A DNA stretch of 64,000 nucleotides. Source: JBBRDU01 sp038230335 (GTDB taxonomy: Bacteria; Verrucomicrobiota; Verrucomicrobiia; Chthoniobacterales; UBA10450). The translations under genes and the position numbers were made by a program. Positions within the stretch are counted from its first letter, which is position 1, and the number at the start of each line of letters is the position of its first letter. This document shows positions 1 to 9,357 of the stretch, in pieces. The notes beneath the pieces are model-generated. The model was not told the origin of the DNA, ran no database searches, and saw only the letters and a list, made by a program, of their open reading frames with translations. The stretch covers positions 55,637 through 119,636 of the forward strand of contig JBBRNL010000010.1 of assembly GCA_038230335.1 (NCBI GenBank), read 5' to 3'.

Positions 1-2242
1 TGAGTGCGCGGAGCGGCGTGATGTCATCGATAATCCACAGCCCGCGTCCATGTGTGGCCAGGACGAGAGAATGAGTGCGCGGCTGGATGGCAAAATCGCG
101 CACCGCCACGGCCGGAAACCTTGAGCCTTTGAATTGCGCCCAGGCTTTGCCGCCATCGATCGAGACGTAGAGGCCGAATTCGGTCCCGAGAAAGAGCAAG
201 CCCGGCTGGAGCACGTCTTCCTTGATGACATGGGCATACCCCTTCACTCCTTTGGCTTCCTCCGGACTAACGAGCGGTGCCCAGGTAGCGCCAAAATCTG
301 ACGTCTTGAAAACGTAGGGCGTGAAATCGCCCATGGTGTGCCGGTCGAAAGCGGCATAGGCCGTGCCCGCCTCGAAGTTACTGGCGTGAACCCAGCTCAC
401 CCATGAGCTCTTCGGGAGTCCGGGCACATTGCCGATCAGGTTCTTCCAGCTTTTGCCGCCGTCGCGCGTGAGCTGAAGATTGCCATCATCTGTTCCCACC
501 CAGATGGTTGATTTGTCCCTGGGCGATTCGCTGATCGCATAAATCGTGGTATGCATTTCGGCTGCCGAGTTGTCGATCGTGACCCCGCCGGACTGTTCCT
601 GCTTCTGCTTCTCCGGATCGTTCGTCGTCAGATCCGGGGAAATGCGTTCCCAGTTCTGTCCGTGATCGCGCGAGCGAAAAAGGAATTGTGCACCGATATA
701 AATAGTCCCCTTTTCGTTCGGCGATATGGCCATCGGAGTATTCCAGTTAAAACGCAGTTTTTCCTTATAGTTAGGCCGTGGCTGAATAATCCGCGCCTCG
801 TGCGAATGACGATTGACCCGCGCGAGGGATCCGCCTTGGAATTCGGCATACACGTAATCCTGATCAGCTGGATCGGTAAACACGTGAAAGCCGTCTCCGT
901 TATATAAATTTTCCCACTGAGCATTGGCAATGCCGCCGGGAAATTCCGATTGCCCTACCCAGCAGCTGTTGTCCTGCAATCCTCCGTAGACACGAAACGG
1001 ATCGTTATCGTCCACGCTGACATGATAAAACTGCGAGATGGGAAGATTCTCCGATTTCCACCATTTACTGCCGCCGTTGTAGGAATACCACATTCCCCCA
1101 TCGTCGCCCGAAAATACGGTCTGCGGATTGGTCGGATCGATCCAGACGTCATGCACGTCTCCGTGTGCACCTTGAAAACCGCCCACGGTCGAGAAACTCT
1201 TGCCCCCATCTTCGCTCATGATGAGAGCGCCATCGGTTTTAAAAATCCGATCGGGGTTTTTCGGGTCAACAATCAAACTGGCGAAGTAAAACGGTCGCCA
1301 CACCATCCAGGTACTTTTGTCGCGCCGATCCCACGTCTGCCCTCCGTCGTCCGAGACGTAGAGAGCACTCTCGGTTGACTCGACGAAGGCATAGACGCGC
1401 CGTGCGTTTGAAGGAGCGATGGCCACCGCAATTCGGCCATAGGGCTTTTTCGCAAAACCCTTGCTGTTTTCCGGCGCAATCTCTGTCCACGTCTTACCCC
1501 CGTCAGCCGATCGAAAAAGACCGCTGCCGGATGGTTGGTCCGGGCCTTCGCCGCCCGAACGGAAGGTCCAGCCTTTTCGCCGAAAGTCCCAGAGCCCGGC
1601 GAACATCTTGTTTGGATCGGTCGGGTCGATTGCAATGGTTGAACACCCCGTGGAAAGATTTGAGCCCTTTAATACCCGACTCCATGTCTTTCCGCCGTCA
1701 GTTGTTTTATAGAGCCCGCGGTCGGGCGAGTCGCTCCAAAGTGCGCCGGGTACAGCCGCAAAGGCCGTTTCGCTGTTGCTCGGATCGACCAGAATCTTTG
1801 AGATTCGCTCGGATTTATCCAGGCCCGCGTGCGTCCATGTCTCCCCCCCGTCGGTCGATCTATAAACCCCGTTTCCAATCGACACACTGTTGCGCGTCCA
1901 GGATTCTCCCGTTCCAACCCAGACGTTCTTCGTGTTTTTCGGATCAAGCGCGATCGCACCGATGGACTGAACCGGCTGTTCATCGAAAACCGGCCGGTAG
2001 CGCGTTCCGCTGTCATCCGATTTCCAGACACCGCCACTGGCCGCGCCGACAAATAGGGTAATCTTGCCCGACGGTTCTTTCGTGGCGGCCATGGCCGAGA
2101 CGCGCCCGCTCATGGCGGCGGACCCGATGTTTCGGGCATTCAGACCCGAGATGGTGGCCGAAGAGTAGGGCGCCGTTTCGTCGCCGCGCGCGATCGTCCC
2201 GCCACAAAGAGCAACCAGCGCTAGTAAATTCAGAAAACGCAT
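1..2242 (-). CDS. Sortilin/VPS10-like BNR-repeat exoprotein, 3' end outside window
   Basis: The frame is open from an ATG at 2242 to the left edge (747 codons), so the C-terminus is missing. The N-terminus is a signal peptide (MRFLNLLALVALCGG, cut near residue 20). The body holds many Asp-box (BNR) motifs of the form S-x-D-G-G-x-T/S-W, such as STDGGETW, TTDGGKTW, SADGGKTW, SDDGGQTW and SIDGGKAW, each closing a beta-propeller blade. This is the architecture of the secreted sortilin-like 'glycosyl hydrolase' family common in Verrucomicrobiota, Acidobacteria and Bacteroidetes. These proteins are usually 900-1,100 aa, and their substrate is generally unknown. The motif THGRGLWIIDD near the edge is typical of the end of the second propeller. 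It starts 7 bp after the LolA-like gene, so the two are likely co-transcribed. Calling it a hydrolase would go beyond the sequence. Confidence 0.85.
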   Translation of the reverse strand, partial: MRFLNLLALVALCGGTIARGDETAPYSSATISGLNARNIGSAAMSGRVSAMAATKEPSGKITLFVGAASGGVWKSDDSGTRYRPVFDEQPVQSIGAIALDPKNTKNVWVGTGESWTRNSVSIGNGVYRSTDGGETWTHAGLDKSERISKILVDPSNSETAFAAVPGALWSDSPDRGLYKTTDGGKTWSRVLKGSNLSTGCSTIAIDPTDPNKMFAGLWDFRRKGWTFRSGGEGPDQPSGSGLFRSADGGKTWTEIAPENSKGFAKKPYGRIAVAIAPSNARRVYAFVESTESALYVSDDGGQTWDRRDKSTWMVWRPFYFASLIVDPKNPDRIFKTDGALIMSEDGGKSFSTVGGFQGAHGDVHDVWIDPTNPQTVFSGDDGGMWYSYNGGSKWWKSENLPISQFYHVSVDDNDPFRVYGGLQDNSCWVGQSEFPGGIANAQWENLYNGDGFHVFTDPADQDYVYAEFQGGSLARVNRHSHEARIIQPRPNYKEKLRFNWNTPMAISPNEKGTIYIGAQFLFRSRDHGQNWERISPDLTTNDPEKQKQEQSGGVTIDNSAAEMHTTIYAISESPRDKSTIWVGTDDGNLQLTRDGGKSWKNLIGNVPGLPKSSWVSWVHASNFEAGTAYAAFDRHTMGDFTPYVFKTSDFGATWAPLVSPEEAKGVKGYAHVIKEDVLQPGLLFLGTEFGLYVSIDGGKAWAQFKGSRFPAVAVRDFAIQPRTHSLVLATHGRGLWIIDDITPLRAL

Positions 2243-2249
2243 AATGATA

Positions 2250-3005
2250 TTATTTTGAGATTGTTGCGGGGAAGTGAAACGCGGCATCGTCGACCGCGAC
2301 GTTCGCCTCGGCCTTTTCCAAAACGATTTTTTGTTTGTCGGCCGCATTTTTTGGACCTGCTTCGATGGAGAATGGAACGAACATGCCCTCGATTTTTTCG
2401 TAATCGCCAAGATCGGTCTCCACCTCTATCTGCGCGCCTTGTTCGATTCGCTGGCTCAGGATCCGGATATCGAGAAAGTGGTCGGGGTCGAGGTAAACAA
2501 AACTCACATCTCCGTTTTTGCGCACGACCTTGAGCTTGTGTGCGGCCGTCCCCTCCACGTCTTCCGTACCGAGATAAGTGACGGTGCTGCCGTTCTCTTT
2601 CCAGTCGATGAGCGGCCCACCGATCTCCGCGTCTTCCATTAACGCTTTACAATCGTCGGCCGACAACTTCTCCGGATCCTTACGACCCTGAAAAGGCGAA
2701 ATCTTCCAGCCATCTTTCCCATCATAGGCTTGGATGAGCGTCATCCCTTGAAGGGTTGCTTCCGTGCGCACTTCGCCCGGACGTTTCTTCGTTTGAGTGT
2801 AGCCGAGTTGAACCTGACCACTGTTCACGATCAATTTGCCTGAGATGCGCAGGGATTTCATCGCGCTGATCGCAGCCGGGCCGCCCTTCGCCTCTATATT
2901 TTTGGCGACTAACTGATCAACGGTCGGCGGCGCCGAGTTTTGGGCAAGGAGACAAGGCTGAATGAGAGCCGTAATGGAAAGGAAGAGGACAAAACGTAGG
3001 TACAT
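2250..3005 (-). CDS. LolA/outer-membrane lipoprotein-sorting-like secreted protein
   Basis: 251 aa with an N-terminal signal peptide (MYLRFVLFLSITALIQPC, cut after LLAQ) and then a helix with the typical start VDQLVAKNIEAKGG. The remainder alternates strands such as YDGKDGWKISPFQG and VTYLGTEDVEGTAAHKLKV, the pattern of LolA/LolB/LppX-like half-barrels that bind lipid or lipoprotein acyl chains in the periplasm. The Cys in the signal region is not in a convincing lipobox. It lies 7 bp upstream of the sortilin-like gene on the same strand and is the first gene of that unit. The specific ligand cannot be told; the family call rests on overall pattern only. Confidence 0.6.
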   Translation of the reverse strand: MYLRFVLFLSITALIQPCLLAQNSAPPTVDQLVAKNIEAKGGPAAISAMKSLRISGKLIVNSGQVQLGYTQTKKRPGEVRTEATLQGMTLIQAYDGKDGWKISPFQGRKDPEKLSADDCKALMEDAEIGGPLIDWKENGSTVTYLGTEDVEGTAAHKLKVVRKNGDVSFVYLDPDHFLDIRILSQRIEQGAQIEVETDLGDYEKIEGMFVPFSIEAGPKNAADKQKIVLEKAEANVAVDDAAFHFPATISK

Positions 3006-3205
3006 AGTGGTATGGAGAGGCAGGGATCAAAGAACGCGCGCGTCTCCACTATGCAAGCCATGTACCAAATCCAATAAAGTGTTATAAAGCTCTCGTTTTG
3101 TTCGCGTTGCACAAGGTTGATATTTGCCTCCGTCCAATAAAATATCCCACAATCGGGATTTGAGTGCGCGATTTCGGGAACGCCCGTCAAATCCGTGCCC
3201 GTTTT

Positions 3206-4072
3206 TTACAGATTCAACCTGGACCGACCGCCTTCGCGCCGTCGTTGCTCGTCCACGCGAAAAAGCTCGTTTAGTTCTCCGTGCGGCGCCGCATGGGCGA
3301 ATCCGCCAAACGTCCCGTGGCCAATCAATTCTTCCGCCGCACGCATGAACTCCCCCCACGCCACGCGCGCCAATGCACCCCCGACACTGACGCGGCGCAC
3401 GCCGAGCGCGGCGACCTCCGCAATGGTTAGGCCATCGGGCCCACTGATCAGCACATTCACCGGCTTCGGTGCCACCGCCGCAACCACGGCAGAAACTTCT
3501 TCGCGCGTCTCGAGGCCCGGCGCGTACAGGCAATCGGCCCCCGCCTTCGCGTAGGCTTGCAACCGGCGCACCACCTCTGCGATGTCGTCCTGACCGACGA
3601 GGAAGTTTTCGGCGCGACCGACCAGAATGACATTGCCTCCTGCTCGGTCGATGGACGCGCGCGCTGCTTTTATCCGCTCAACCGCATGGTCCAGTTCGTA
3701 GAGCGGCTTCGCCTTGTCGCCGGTCGAGTCCTCAATGGAAAGGCCCGAAACACCCGTCTCCACGCAAAGTCTTACGTTCTCGGCCAGTTCTTCAGGTCCA
3801 GATGCGAAGCCATTCTCGAAATCGGCATTTACGGGAATGTCCGTGGCCTCAACCAACTCACGAATATGAGCGAGCATCACGTCGCGCGGGACGGCGTTGT
3901 CGGGTAGTCCGCGCGAGAATGCGAAACCCGCCGAAGAAGTGGCGATGGCCTTGAATCCGAGGTGCTGCAGATAGCGCGCGCTGCCGATATCCCAGGGATT
4001 AGGAATGGTGAAGCAACCGCTCTCGTGAAGTTGACGGAACGCCGCGCGCTTTGCGGTCATCGTCGTCATCAT
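3206..4072 (-). CDS. Isocitrate lyase/PEP mutase family protein
   Basis: 288 aa TIM-barrel protein of the PrpB/phosphoenolpyruvate-mutase/oxaloacetate-decarboxylase superfamily. Visible signatures are the substrate loop ATSSAGFAFSRGLPD (residues 44-58), the metal-binding stretch VNADFENGF (81-89) and SIEDSTGD (112-119). The KKCGH loop that marks true isocitrate and methylisocitrate lyases is not present, so C-C or P-C bond chemistry on a small alpha-keto acid is likely but the substrate is open. The start ATG at 4072 overlaps the stop of the upstream FAD oxidoreductase (ATGA), indicating translational coupling. Two further in-frame ATGs (4069, 4060) could also serve. Only the conserved core is diagnostic; the last 40 residues are Arg-rich and variable. 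Confidence 0.82.
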   Translation of the reverse strand: MMTTMTAKRAAFRQLHESGCFTIPNPWDIGSARYLQHLGFKAIATSSAGFAFSRGLPDNAVPRDVMLAHIRELVEATDIPVNADFENGFASGPEELAENVRLCVETGVSGLSIEDSTGDKAKPLYELDHAVERIKAARASIDRAGGNVILVGRAENFLVGQDDIAEVVRRLQAYAKAGADCLYAPGLETREEVSAVVAAVAPKPVNVLISGPDGLTIAEVAALGVRRVSVGGALARVAWGEFMRAAEELIGHGTFGGFAHAAPHGELNELFRVDEQRRREGGRSRLNL

Positions 4073-5652
4073 TTCATTCGCAGGTTTTCCAGGACCTTCA
4101 TGGCCGCATTATGTCCGGGAATTCCGCTGACCGCTCCACCGCGCAGGGCGCTGGAACCGCAGAGAAAGACATTCTCAAACTCCGTCTCCACGCCCCACGT
4201 GCCAGCGTCTTCCTTCGCCTGCGCGAAGGGAAGCGTCGGTGCGTCATGAAAGATGTTGCCGTGATACATCCCAAGCGCGTCCTCGATGTCGACCGGACTC
4301 TTGCTTTCGATGCAGGGTTTGCCGTCGCGCGCCACGGCCAGGCAGTCCTCCAGCGGCTCGTCCAACCATTGATTCATGCTTTCCAGAAACTTTTTCTCCG
4401 CCGCTTTTCGCATCGTAGGATTACCGCGGGCAAACAAACTCCACGGCACATCTATACCAAACAGTGTCATGGTGTGAAAGCCCTGGGCTCGCAGTTCCGG
4501 GGCCAGGATGCTGTCATCGGTCAACGTGTGGCAATAGACTTCGCACGGCGTCTTCTCTGGTAGCTGGCCACGCGACGCCTGCGCGTAGCTGACATTCATT
4601 GCCTCGTATCCTTCGTCGCTATGAAACGTGCCGCAGAACGCTTCCGCCGACGGATAACGTCTGGCTTTTAGTTGGGGCAGCCGACGCAAGAGCATGTTGA
4701 TCTTAAAGACGGATCCTTCGTCCGTGGAGTTCGGTTGATACGGTCGGCCGGTAAACTTTCCCAGTATGTTCCGGCCAAAGTTTGCGAGGATAAACCGTGC
4801 GCCGACGGCTTCTGTTTTGCCGTCGACCTCGAACTGTACGCTCTTCTCTTTTGCTCTGACGTCGACCGAGGAGATTTTTACATTCATCAACATCTCGGCC
4901 CCACTCCGGCGCGCCGCCTGTTCAAGTTCAAACGCCACCGCACCCATCCCACCGACCGGAACCTTCCACTCACCCGTCTTGTTCCCAATCAGGTGGTAGA
5001 GAAAACAGGCATTCTGCACGAGGGATGGATCGTCGGGGTAGGTGAAGACGCCAATCTTGGCATCGGTCAGGACAAGGCCGCGCACAATATCATTCTTTAT
5101 GTACCGCTCGATGGCGCGGCCGATCGGTTCTTCGGCAAGGCTGCGCCAGGCTTCGCGCGAAACATCGTCGACCTCGAAGCGGCGGCAAAATTCTTCCTTT
5201 CCGATGAGGGGCTCCAGCATCGAATCCCATGAATGCTCGGCAAAGACACGGGACAGGTTGTAAAACTTTTTCATCTGCTCGTGCTCGGTGTGATTGCCGG
5301 TGAGTTCGAACATCGATTGGCGGCTCACTTCCTCGTTCACATTGCTCAGAAGCAATCCCTCATGTTTCCCATACTTCAGGTAGGGAGTGAACGATCCTGT
5401 CGCGCGCCGGCGCAGCTCTAAATTCAGTCCAAGATCTTGAATGATCTTCTCCGGAAACAGACTAACCAGATAGGAGTAGCGCGAGAGGTGCGCTTCGTAG
5501 TCGGGAAAGACCTTCTGCGAAGTCGTCGCCCCGCCGATGTAATCGTTTTTTTCGAGCAATAAAACGCTCAGCCCGGCTCGGCCAAGGTAACTTGCCGCCA
5601 CCAGGCCGTTGTGTCCCGCTCCCAGAATCACGACGTCATACTTGGCTTTCAT
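4069..5652 (-). CDS. FAD-dependent oxidoreductase, phytoene desaturase/PYROXD2-like
   Basis: 527 aa. The N-terminus is a Rossmann FAD-binding fold: VVILGAGHNGLVAASYL with GxGxxG at 11-16 and the ribose-binding Glu at 34 (LLLEK), followed by IGGATTS, the hallmark of CrtI-type amine oxidases and phytoene desaturases. The C-terminus has the second FAD signature (NVFLCGSSALRGGAVSGIPG...AA). The length and GHNGLVAASYL motif fit the NAD(P)/FAD-dependent oxidoreductases related to human PYROXD2 better than carotenoid desaturases, and no crtB/crtE neighbours are seen. It is first in a two-gene unit with the PEP-mutase-like enzyme and overlaps it by 4 nt. Substrate is unknown. Confidence 0.85.
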   Translation of the reverse strand: MKAKYDVVILGAGHNGLVAASYLGRAGLSVLLLEKNDYIGGATTSQKVFPDYEAHLSRYSYLVSLFPEKIIQDLGLNLELRRRATGSFTPYLKYGKHEGLLLSNVNEEVSRQSMFELTGNHTEHEQMKKFYNLSRVFAEHSWDSMLEPLIGKEEFCRRFEVDDVSREAWRSLAEEPIGRAIERYIKNDIVRGLVLTDAKIGVFTYPDDPSLVQNACFLYHLIGNKTGEWKVPVGGMGAVAFELEQAARRSGAEMLMNVKISSVDVRAKEKSVQFEVDGKTEAVGARFILANFGRNILGKFTGRPYQPNSTDEGSVFKINMLLRRLPQLKARRYPSAEAFCGTFHSDEGYEAMNVSYAQASRGQLPEKTPCEVYCHTLTDDSILAPELRAQGFHTMTLFGIDVPWSLFARGNPTMRKAAEKKFLESMNQWLDEPLEDCLAVARDGKPCIESKSPVDIEDALGMYHGNIFHDAPTLPFAQAKEDAGTWGVETEFENVFLCGSSALRGGAVSGIPGHNAAMKVLENLRMK

Positions 5653-5750
5653 GAATCAGGAGAGGCTCAACGCCCAGAGCACACCGCGCAACATTTAACG
5701 GATCCTGCGCATGTCCGTGCGAGAAGTACTAGTGGGAACTTCAGGTCCAC

Positions 5751-5792
5751 AAAAAAAACGGCGGCACCCGGGTAAACCGAATGCCGCCGTTT
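5751..5792 (-). terminator. Rho-independent terminator for the barrel gene
   Basis: Read on the minus strand there is a 10-bp GC-rich stem (AACGGCGGCA paired with TGCCGCCGTT), a loop of about 14 nt and an immediate run of T residues. It lies 20 nt past the stop of the barrel gene at 5812 and before the start region of the next unit, a position and structure typical of an intrinsic terminator. Confidence 0.85.
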
Positions 5793-5811
5793 GAGATTAT
5801 TTCTGGATTCT

Positions 5812-6555
5812 TTAGAACGCGAAGTTCAAACCGCTCCGGACCATGCCGAAGTTGTTGTGCGTGCCATCGACAACATTCCAGCTGAAATCGCCGGTAATAC
5901 CGATGTGACGCGTGACGCGGACTTCCAAGCCACCGCCGAATTGACCCACCAGGCGACTTTCATCGTCGTTCGAGAAATGGTCCGCGATCGCGCGGGTCTC
6001 GCGCAGGACATCGCGTCCTACCGGGCTATCGTTCTTGCCGCCAAAAACCCCACCGCCGCCCACCCAGGCATAAGGAGCGAAACGCGAGCAGCCGATCGGA
6101 TAGCGCAAGGTAAACGTGCCGAGCGCGCCTCCCACGATGTGGCGTGTCGTATTATAATGTTCCTCGGAAGCAGAGGCCGATCCGTGGTCGAAGACTGCGT
6201 GCTCACCCTTACCGGCGAGACCAAATCCTTCGATTCCAACGCCGAAATAGCGCTTGAAAAAATACTTCGCATCGATGCCACCACCCCAGGCGTGGTCATC
6301 GCCCAGGAAACGATCATACGAACCAAAACGGTTTGAATCATCCGCCGTCTCGATATCGGTTCGGTTGTCTTCCGTGCCGGTGAACGCATAGGCCCACCAG
6401 ACGCCGGCGTTGAACTCGTTATCCGAGTACCAACCCGGGCAGGGAGGTATGGTGGCTACTTGTTTCATCTCCTTGCCGGAATACTGCTCCGGCCCGGCCA
6501 AACTGATTGCGCACAGGGCGCCTAAAATTGCGAGGGTTAAGGTAAACTGCTTCAT
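5812..6555 (-). CDS. Outer-membrane beta-barrel protein (hypothetical)
   Basis: Translated from the ATG at 6555 (MKQFTLTLAILGALCAISLAG), which begins a clean signal peptide; an in-frame ATG 36 nt upstream would add 12 residues before it. The mature part has alternating aromatic/polar strands and glycine turns and ends in LNFAF, the C-terminal aromatic typical of outer-membrane barrels. Segments such as IDAKYFFKRYFGVGIEGFG and APYAWVGGGGVFGG resemble small OmpA/OmpW-type barrels. A strong terminator follows 20 nt downstream, so it appears monocistronic. No ligand or function can be read from the sequence. Confidence 0.75.
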   Translation of the reverse strand: MKQFTLTLAILGALCAISLAGPEQYSGKEMKQVATIPPCPGWYSDNEFNAGVWWAYAFTGTEDNRTDIETADDSNRFGSYDRFLGDDHAWGGGIDAKYFFKRYFGVGIEGFGLAGKGEHAVFDHGSASASEEHYNTTRHIVGGALGTFTLRYPIGCSRFAPYAWVGGGGVFGGKNDSPVGRDVLRETRAIADHFSNDDESRLVGQFGGGLEVRVTRHIGITGDFSWNVVDGTHNNFGMVRSGLNFAF

Positions 6556-6743
6556 AGGCGCAATACGTAGCAAGACGCGGCCCCCGGTCAACGAAAATCT
6601 GCAGCTTAACTAAGGAAGGTTGAGCCGCACCTTCAAACAGGCCCCGCCGGGCGCAGGCCAGCCGTCCCGCCCAGACGCTATGATACCTCCTCCCAAAGGC
6701 GAGAAAATACCACCTTTTCGCCTCAAGACGAACGCTTTACGCC

Positions 6744-8048
6744 GTGCAGAATCTCCGCGACGCCTCAAATCCTTCTTCTCTTGTGTGGTTCAGAATCGCT
6801 AGCCAGAACAGCAGCGCCGCAGAGACAACTCACGAAAAGCGTCTAGTTTGTTCGGTGCGCTTCATTCTTATCATTGCTGGATCGTTGCTCGCGTTGAATG
6901 GCATCTGGTGGGTAGGATCGGCTCGCCTAACCAATCGCACAGCCTTGCGCCGCCTGATCGCCCTGTTCATGGGTGCCCAGCTCGTCGGACTTGCCTGGCT
7001 GTTTTCCGGCCGGTTATCTCACACCGGTTGGGATAGATGGCTCCCGAAGTTCGCCATCGCGGCCCTGTTCATCTGGCATACGCTCATTCTTCCTCCGCTT
7101 CTGGCCCTGATGGTGGCCGCGCTGCCCATTCTGTTGCTTAGGGCCGCCCTTCATTTTTTCAAACGACCGCGCGCCGCGCCGGCGAAATCGTCCGACCATC
7201 ATACCACGTGGAGTCGCCGGCAATTTCTCGGGTTCGCCGCCGCGGCCGCCCCGCCTCTTTGTACTCTCAGCCTAACAACCCTGGCGATGGGCCAACTCAG
7301 TCAGTTTCGGGTCAGGCGCTTTATTCTTCCGCTCCGCGGCCTGCCACGTGACCTCGACGGCGTGACCATCGCGCAAGTCAGCGACATGCATGTCGGCCGG
7401 TTTACTTCTGGACGTGTTCTGCGTGACATGGTGGGCGCAGTGAACGAACTGCGCGCCGACCTTGTCCTGCTCACAGGCGATCTGATTAACGACGCTTTGG
7501 AAGATCTCGACGCCGGTCTCGAATTGGTCCGCGCCATGCAAGGCCGCTCCGGATCCTATTTAATCGAAGGGAACCACGATCTGATCGAAAACGGCTCAGA
7601 GTTTGAACGTCGTGTCAAAGCTTCGGGCATTCCCTTCCTCCTGAACGAATCGACCGTCGTGTCCGTGCGCGGTGCGCCTCTTCAACTGCTCGGCTTAAGT
7701 TGGACGCGAGCTTGGGAAAATAGAGATGAAGCGATCGCCAGCTCCGTCCGGCAACTTCTGAGGCAACGACAGCCCGATGCTTTCCCCATCCTCCTGGCGC
7801 ATCATCCCCACGCGTTTGATGCCGCGGCGGAAGCGTCCATGCCGCTCACCCTCTCCGGCCACACCCACGGCGGCCAGCTCATGTTGAACGACCAATCTGG
7901 ATTTGGCCCCGCCCTATTTCGCTATTGGTCGGGTCTCTACACCCGAGGCGAGAGCAAGCTGGTCGTTTCGAATGGGGTGGGTAATTGGTTCCCCCTGCGA
8001 ATCAACGCTCCCGCCGAAATCGTCCACATCACTTTGTCGCGTGCGTGA
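6744..8048 (+). CDS. Membrane-anchored metallophosphoesterase (YkuE/YaeI-like)
   Basis: 434 aa as drawn from the ATG at 6744; a GTG at 6855 just before the first membrane segment (VRFILIIAGSLLALNGIWW) may be the true start. Hydrophobic helices occupy about 38-58, 70-88 and 102-135, then comes a twin-arginine-like stretch (SRRQFLGFAAAAAPP, 157-171). The catalytic domain follows with all calcineurin-like metal motifs: SDMHVG (D214, H216), TGDL (D246), GNHD (276-279), AHHP (352-355) and GHTHGGQ (372-378). The family hydrolyses phosphoesters, and several members act on UDP-diacylglucosamine or other lipid-linked phosphates; the substrate here is not defined. The active site should face the periplasm. 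Confidence 0.85.
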   Translation: MQNLRDASNPSSLVWFRIASQNSSAAETTHEKRLVCSVRFILIIAGSLLALNGIWWVGSARLTNRTALRRLIALFMGAQLVGLAWLFSGRLSHTGWDRWLPKFAIAALFIWHTLILPPLLALMVAALPILLLRAALHFFKRPRAAPAKSSDHHTTWSRRQFLGFAAAAAPPLCTLSLTTLAMGQLSQFRVRRFILPLRGLPRDLDGVTIAQVSDMHVGRFTSGRVLRDMVGAVNELRADLVLLTGDLINDALEDLDAGLELVRAMQGRSGSYLIEGNHDLIENGSEFERRVKASGIPFLLNESTVVSVRGAPLQLLGLSWTRAWENRDEAIASSVRQLLRQRQPDAFPILLAHHPHAFDAAAEASMPLTLSGHTHGGQLMLNDQSGFGPALFRYWSGLYTRGESKLVVSNGVGNWFPLRINAPAEIVHITLSRA

Positions 8049-8078
8049 CTCTCCGGTGATTGCCTCTGAAATTCGATA

Positions 8079-8106
8079 TTGGACGTTGAGCGTTGGGCGT
8101 TAGACG
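8079..8106. repeat. Heptamer tandem repeat, four units
   Basis: Four consecutive 7-bp units TTGGACG, TTGAGCG, TTGGGCG and TTAGACG fit the consensus TTRRRCG, in the short gap between the metallophosphoesterase and surE. Related heptamer runs occur at 11485 and 30364. Confidence 0.7.
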
Positions 8107-8124
8107 TTTGCTTCTTTCCTTCCG

Positions 8125-8814
8125 ATGAAACTTCTACTGACCAACGACGATGGCATTGATGCAGCCGGCCTTCAGGCTTTGTTGCGCGCAGCCAGTCCCC
8201 TCGGAGATCCTATCATCGTCGCGCCGGCCGGACCCCAATCCGGCGTCAGTCACGCCGTCACGTGGCACAACGGCGTTCGCATTGAGCCACGCGCGGACAA
8301 AAGTTTTGCGATTCATGGCACGCCGGCCGACTGCACCCGCCTTGGATTGCTGCGGCTGGTTCCAGATGCAAAGTGGGTTTTAAGCGGCATCAATCACGGC
8401 GCTAACCTGGGGGCCGATGTCCATTATTCTGGCACTGTCGCGGCCGTGCGCGAGGCTGTCCTGCACGGCTGGCCCGGTGTGGCCTTTTCGCATTATCGCA
8501 AGTCCGGAACGGAGTTCGATTGGGAGCGCGCGACGAAATGGGTGGCTCCGATCCTGACCGACCTGCTGGCTCGGCCGATCGAGCAGGGGGTCTTCTATAA
8601 CGTAAACCTGCCGCTTTTACCGCCCGGCGCGGCGGATCCTGAAGTCGTCTGGTGCCCGCTCGATCCGAACCCGCTGCCGCTCAACTATCGGCACGAAGAA
8701 GAGAGCGGGCTGTTTTACGCAGGCGATTACAATCTTCGAAATCGCACGCCCGACGCTGACGTTGACGTCTGCTTCGGCGGACGCATCGCCGTCACAGCCG
8801 TTCGTTTACTCTGA
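8125..8814 (+). CDS. surE: 5'/3'-nucleotidase SurE
   Basis: 229 aa, close to the usual 230-270 aa. The start MKLLLTNDDGIDAAG has the invariant metal-binding Asp pair (D8, D9), and all family motifs follow in order: APAGPQSGVSHAVT (33-46, metal-binding Ser39), HGTPADC (64-70), SGINHGANLG (87-96, metal-binding Asn90) and YSGTVAAVREA (101-111). SurE dephosphorylates nucleoside monophosphates and short polyphosphates in the cytoplasm and is linked to stationary-phase survival. It is usually beside pcm and rpoS in proteobacteria but stands alone here. The heptamer repeat lies just upstream, and a decayed gene remnant on the opposite strand follows. Confidence 0.95.
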   Translation: MKLLLTNDDGIDAAGLQALLRAASPLGDPIIVAPAGPQSGVSHAVTWHNGVRIEPRADKSFAIHGTPADCTRLGLLRLVPDAKWVLSGINHGANLGADVHYSGTVAAVREAVLHGWPGVAFSHYRKSGTEFDWERATKWVAPILTDLLARPIEQGVFYNVNLPLLPPGAADPEVVWCPLDPNPLPLNYRHEEESGLFYAGDYNLRNRTPDADVDVCFGGRIAVTAVRLL

Positions 8815-8841
8815 GCAGGCGCAGACTGCGTCCGTTTGGAG

Positions 8842-9140
8842 TCACTGACGTTTGATCGAAATGAGTGTCACAATTTCGCCCCCGATCGCTACGGAACGAA
8901 CGAATCCAACCCCCTGGCGCGTACCACCTTTTTTCGCCCCCGGATTCGAGGAGCGACCATTCCTTGGCGCGTAAACAATTTGTAAAGGTGCCCGCCGGGA
9001 CTGTGACGGTTTCACCAAGCGCAACAATCTGATCCGTATCCTCAGCTCAGTTTGCGTAGTATTCCTGCCGGTAGGGCTCGCCGGGTTTGCCTTCGCCCGG
9101 CATGATCACCCCCGGTAAAGCGCCTTTGGACCCTTATTCG
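8842..9140 (-). pseudogene. Decayed copy of the secreted-protein gene at 10540-11322
   Basis: The minus strand encodes the last ~95 residues of a paralogue of the intact protein 1.5 kb away. PGEPYRQEYYAN matches PGKPYRQEYSPN; then comes an in-frame TGA; then AEDTDQIVALGETVTVPAGT matches AEDMGQIVALNESVTVPAGS; then WSLLESGGEKRWYAPG matches WSMLESGNEYKWYAKG. A frame change follows, after which GVGFVRSVAIGGEIVTLISI matches the parent C-terminus. No N-terminal half or signal peptide remains. One stop and one frameshift make it non-functional. Identity was judged by eye in translation. Confidence 0.8.
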
Positions 9141-9357
9141 AGTGATTCCAGCAGAAAAATGAGGCTCGTTCGTCCACTCTTCATTGCGGCCTGGGCCTCT
9201 ACGCTCAATCGTTTGGCCATGACACTGGATGCTCAGCTCAATCAAACAGAGATCATCTTCATCTTATCCGGAGCCTCGCCTTGCCCCAGCGCGGATTTTG
9301 CACAAGAGCCATCGCGCCAGGTCCATTCACAGGTCTAAATTAGGTATTGTGGAATCA

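Noticed and set aside
950..2061. Plus-strand frames of 120-230 codons in the first 2.2 kb
   Set aside because: They lie opposite the sortilin-like gene, whose Asp-box repeats run unbroken on the minus strand from 2242 to the edge.
6620..6802. 60-codon plus-strand frame upstream of the metallophosphoesterase
   Set aside because: No family resemblance, Pro/Arg-rich by composition, and overlaps the start region of the real gene.
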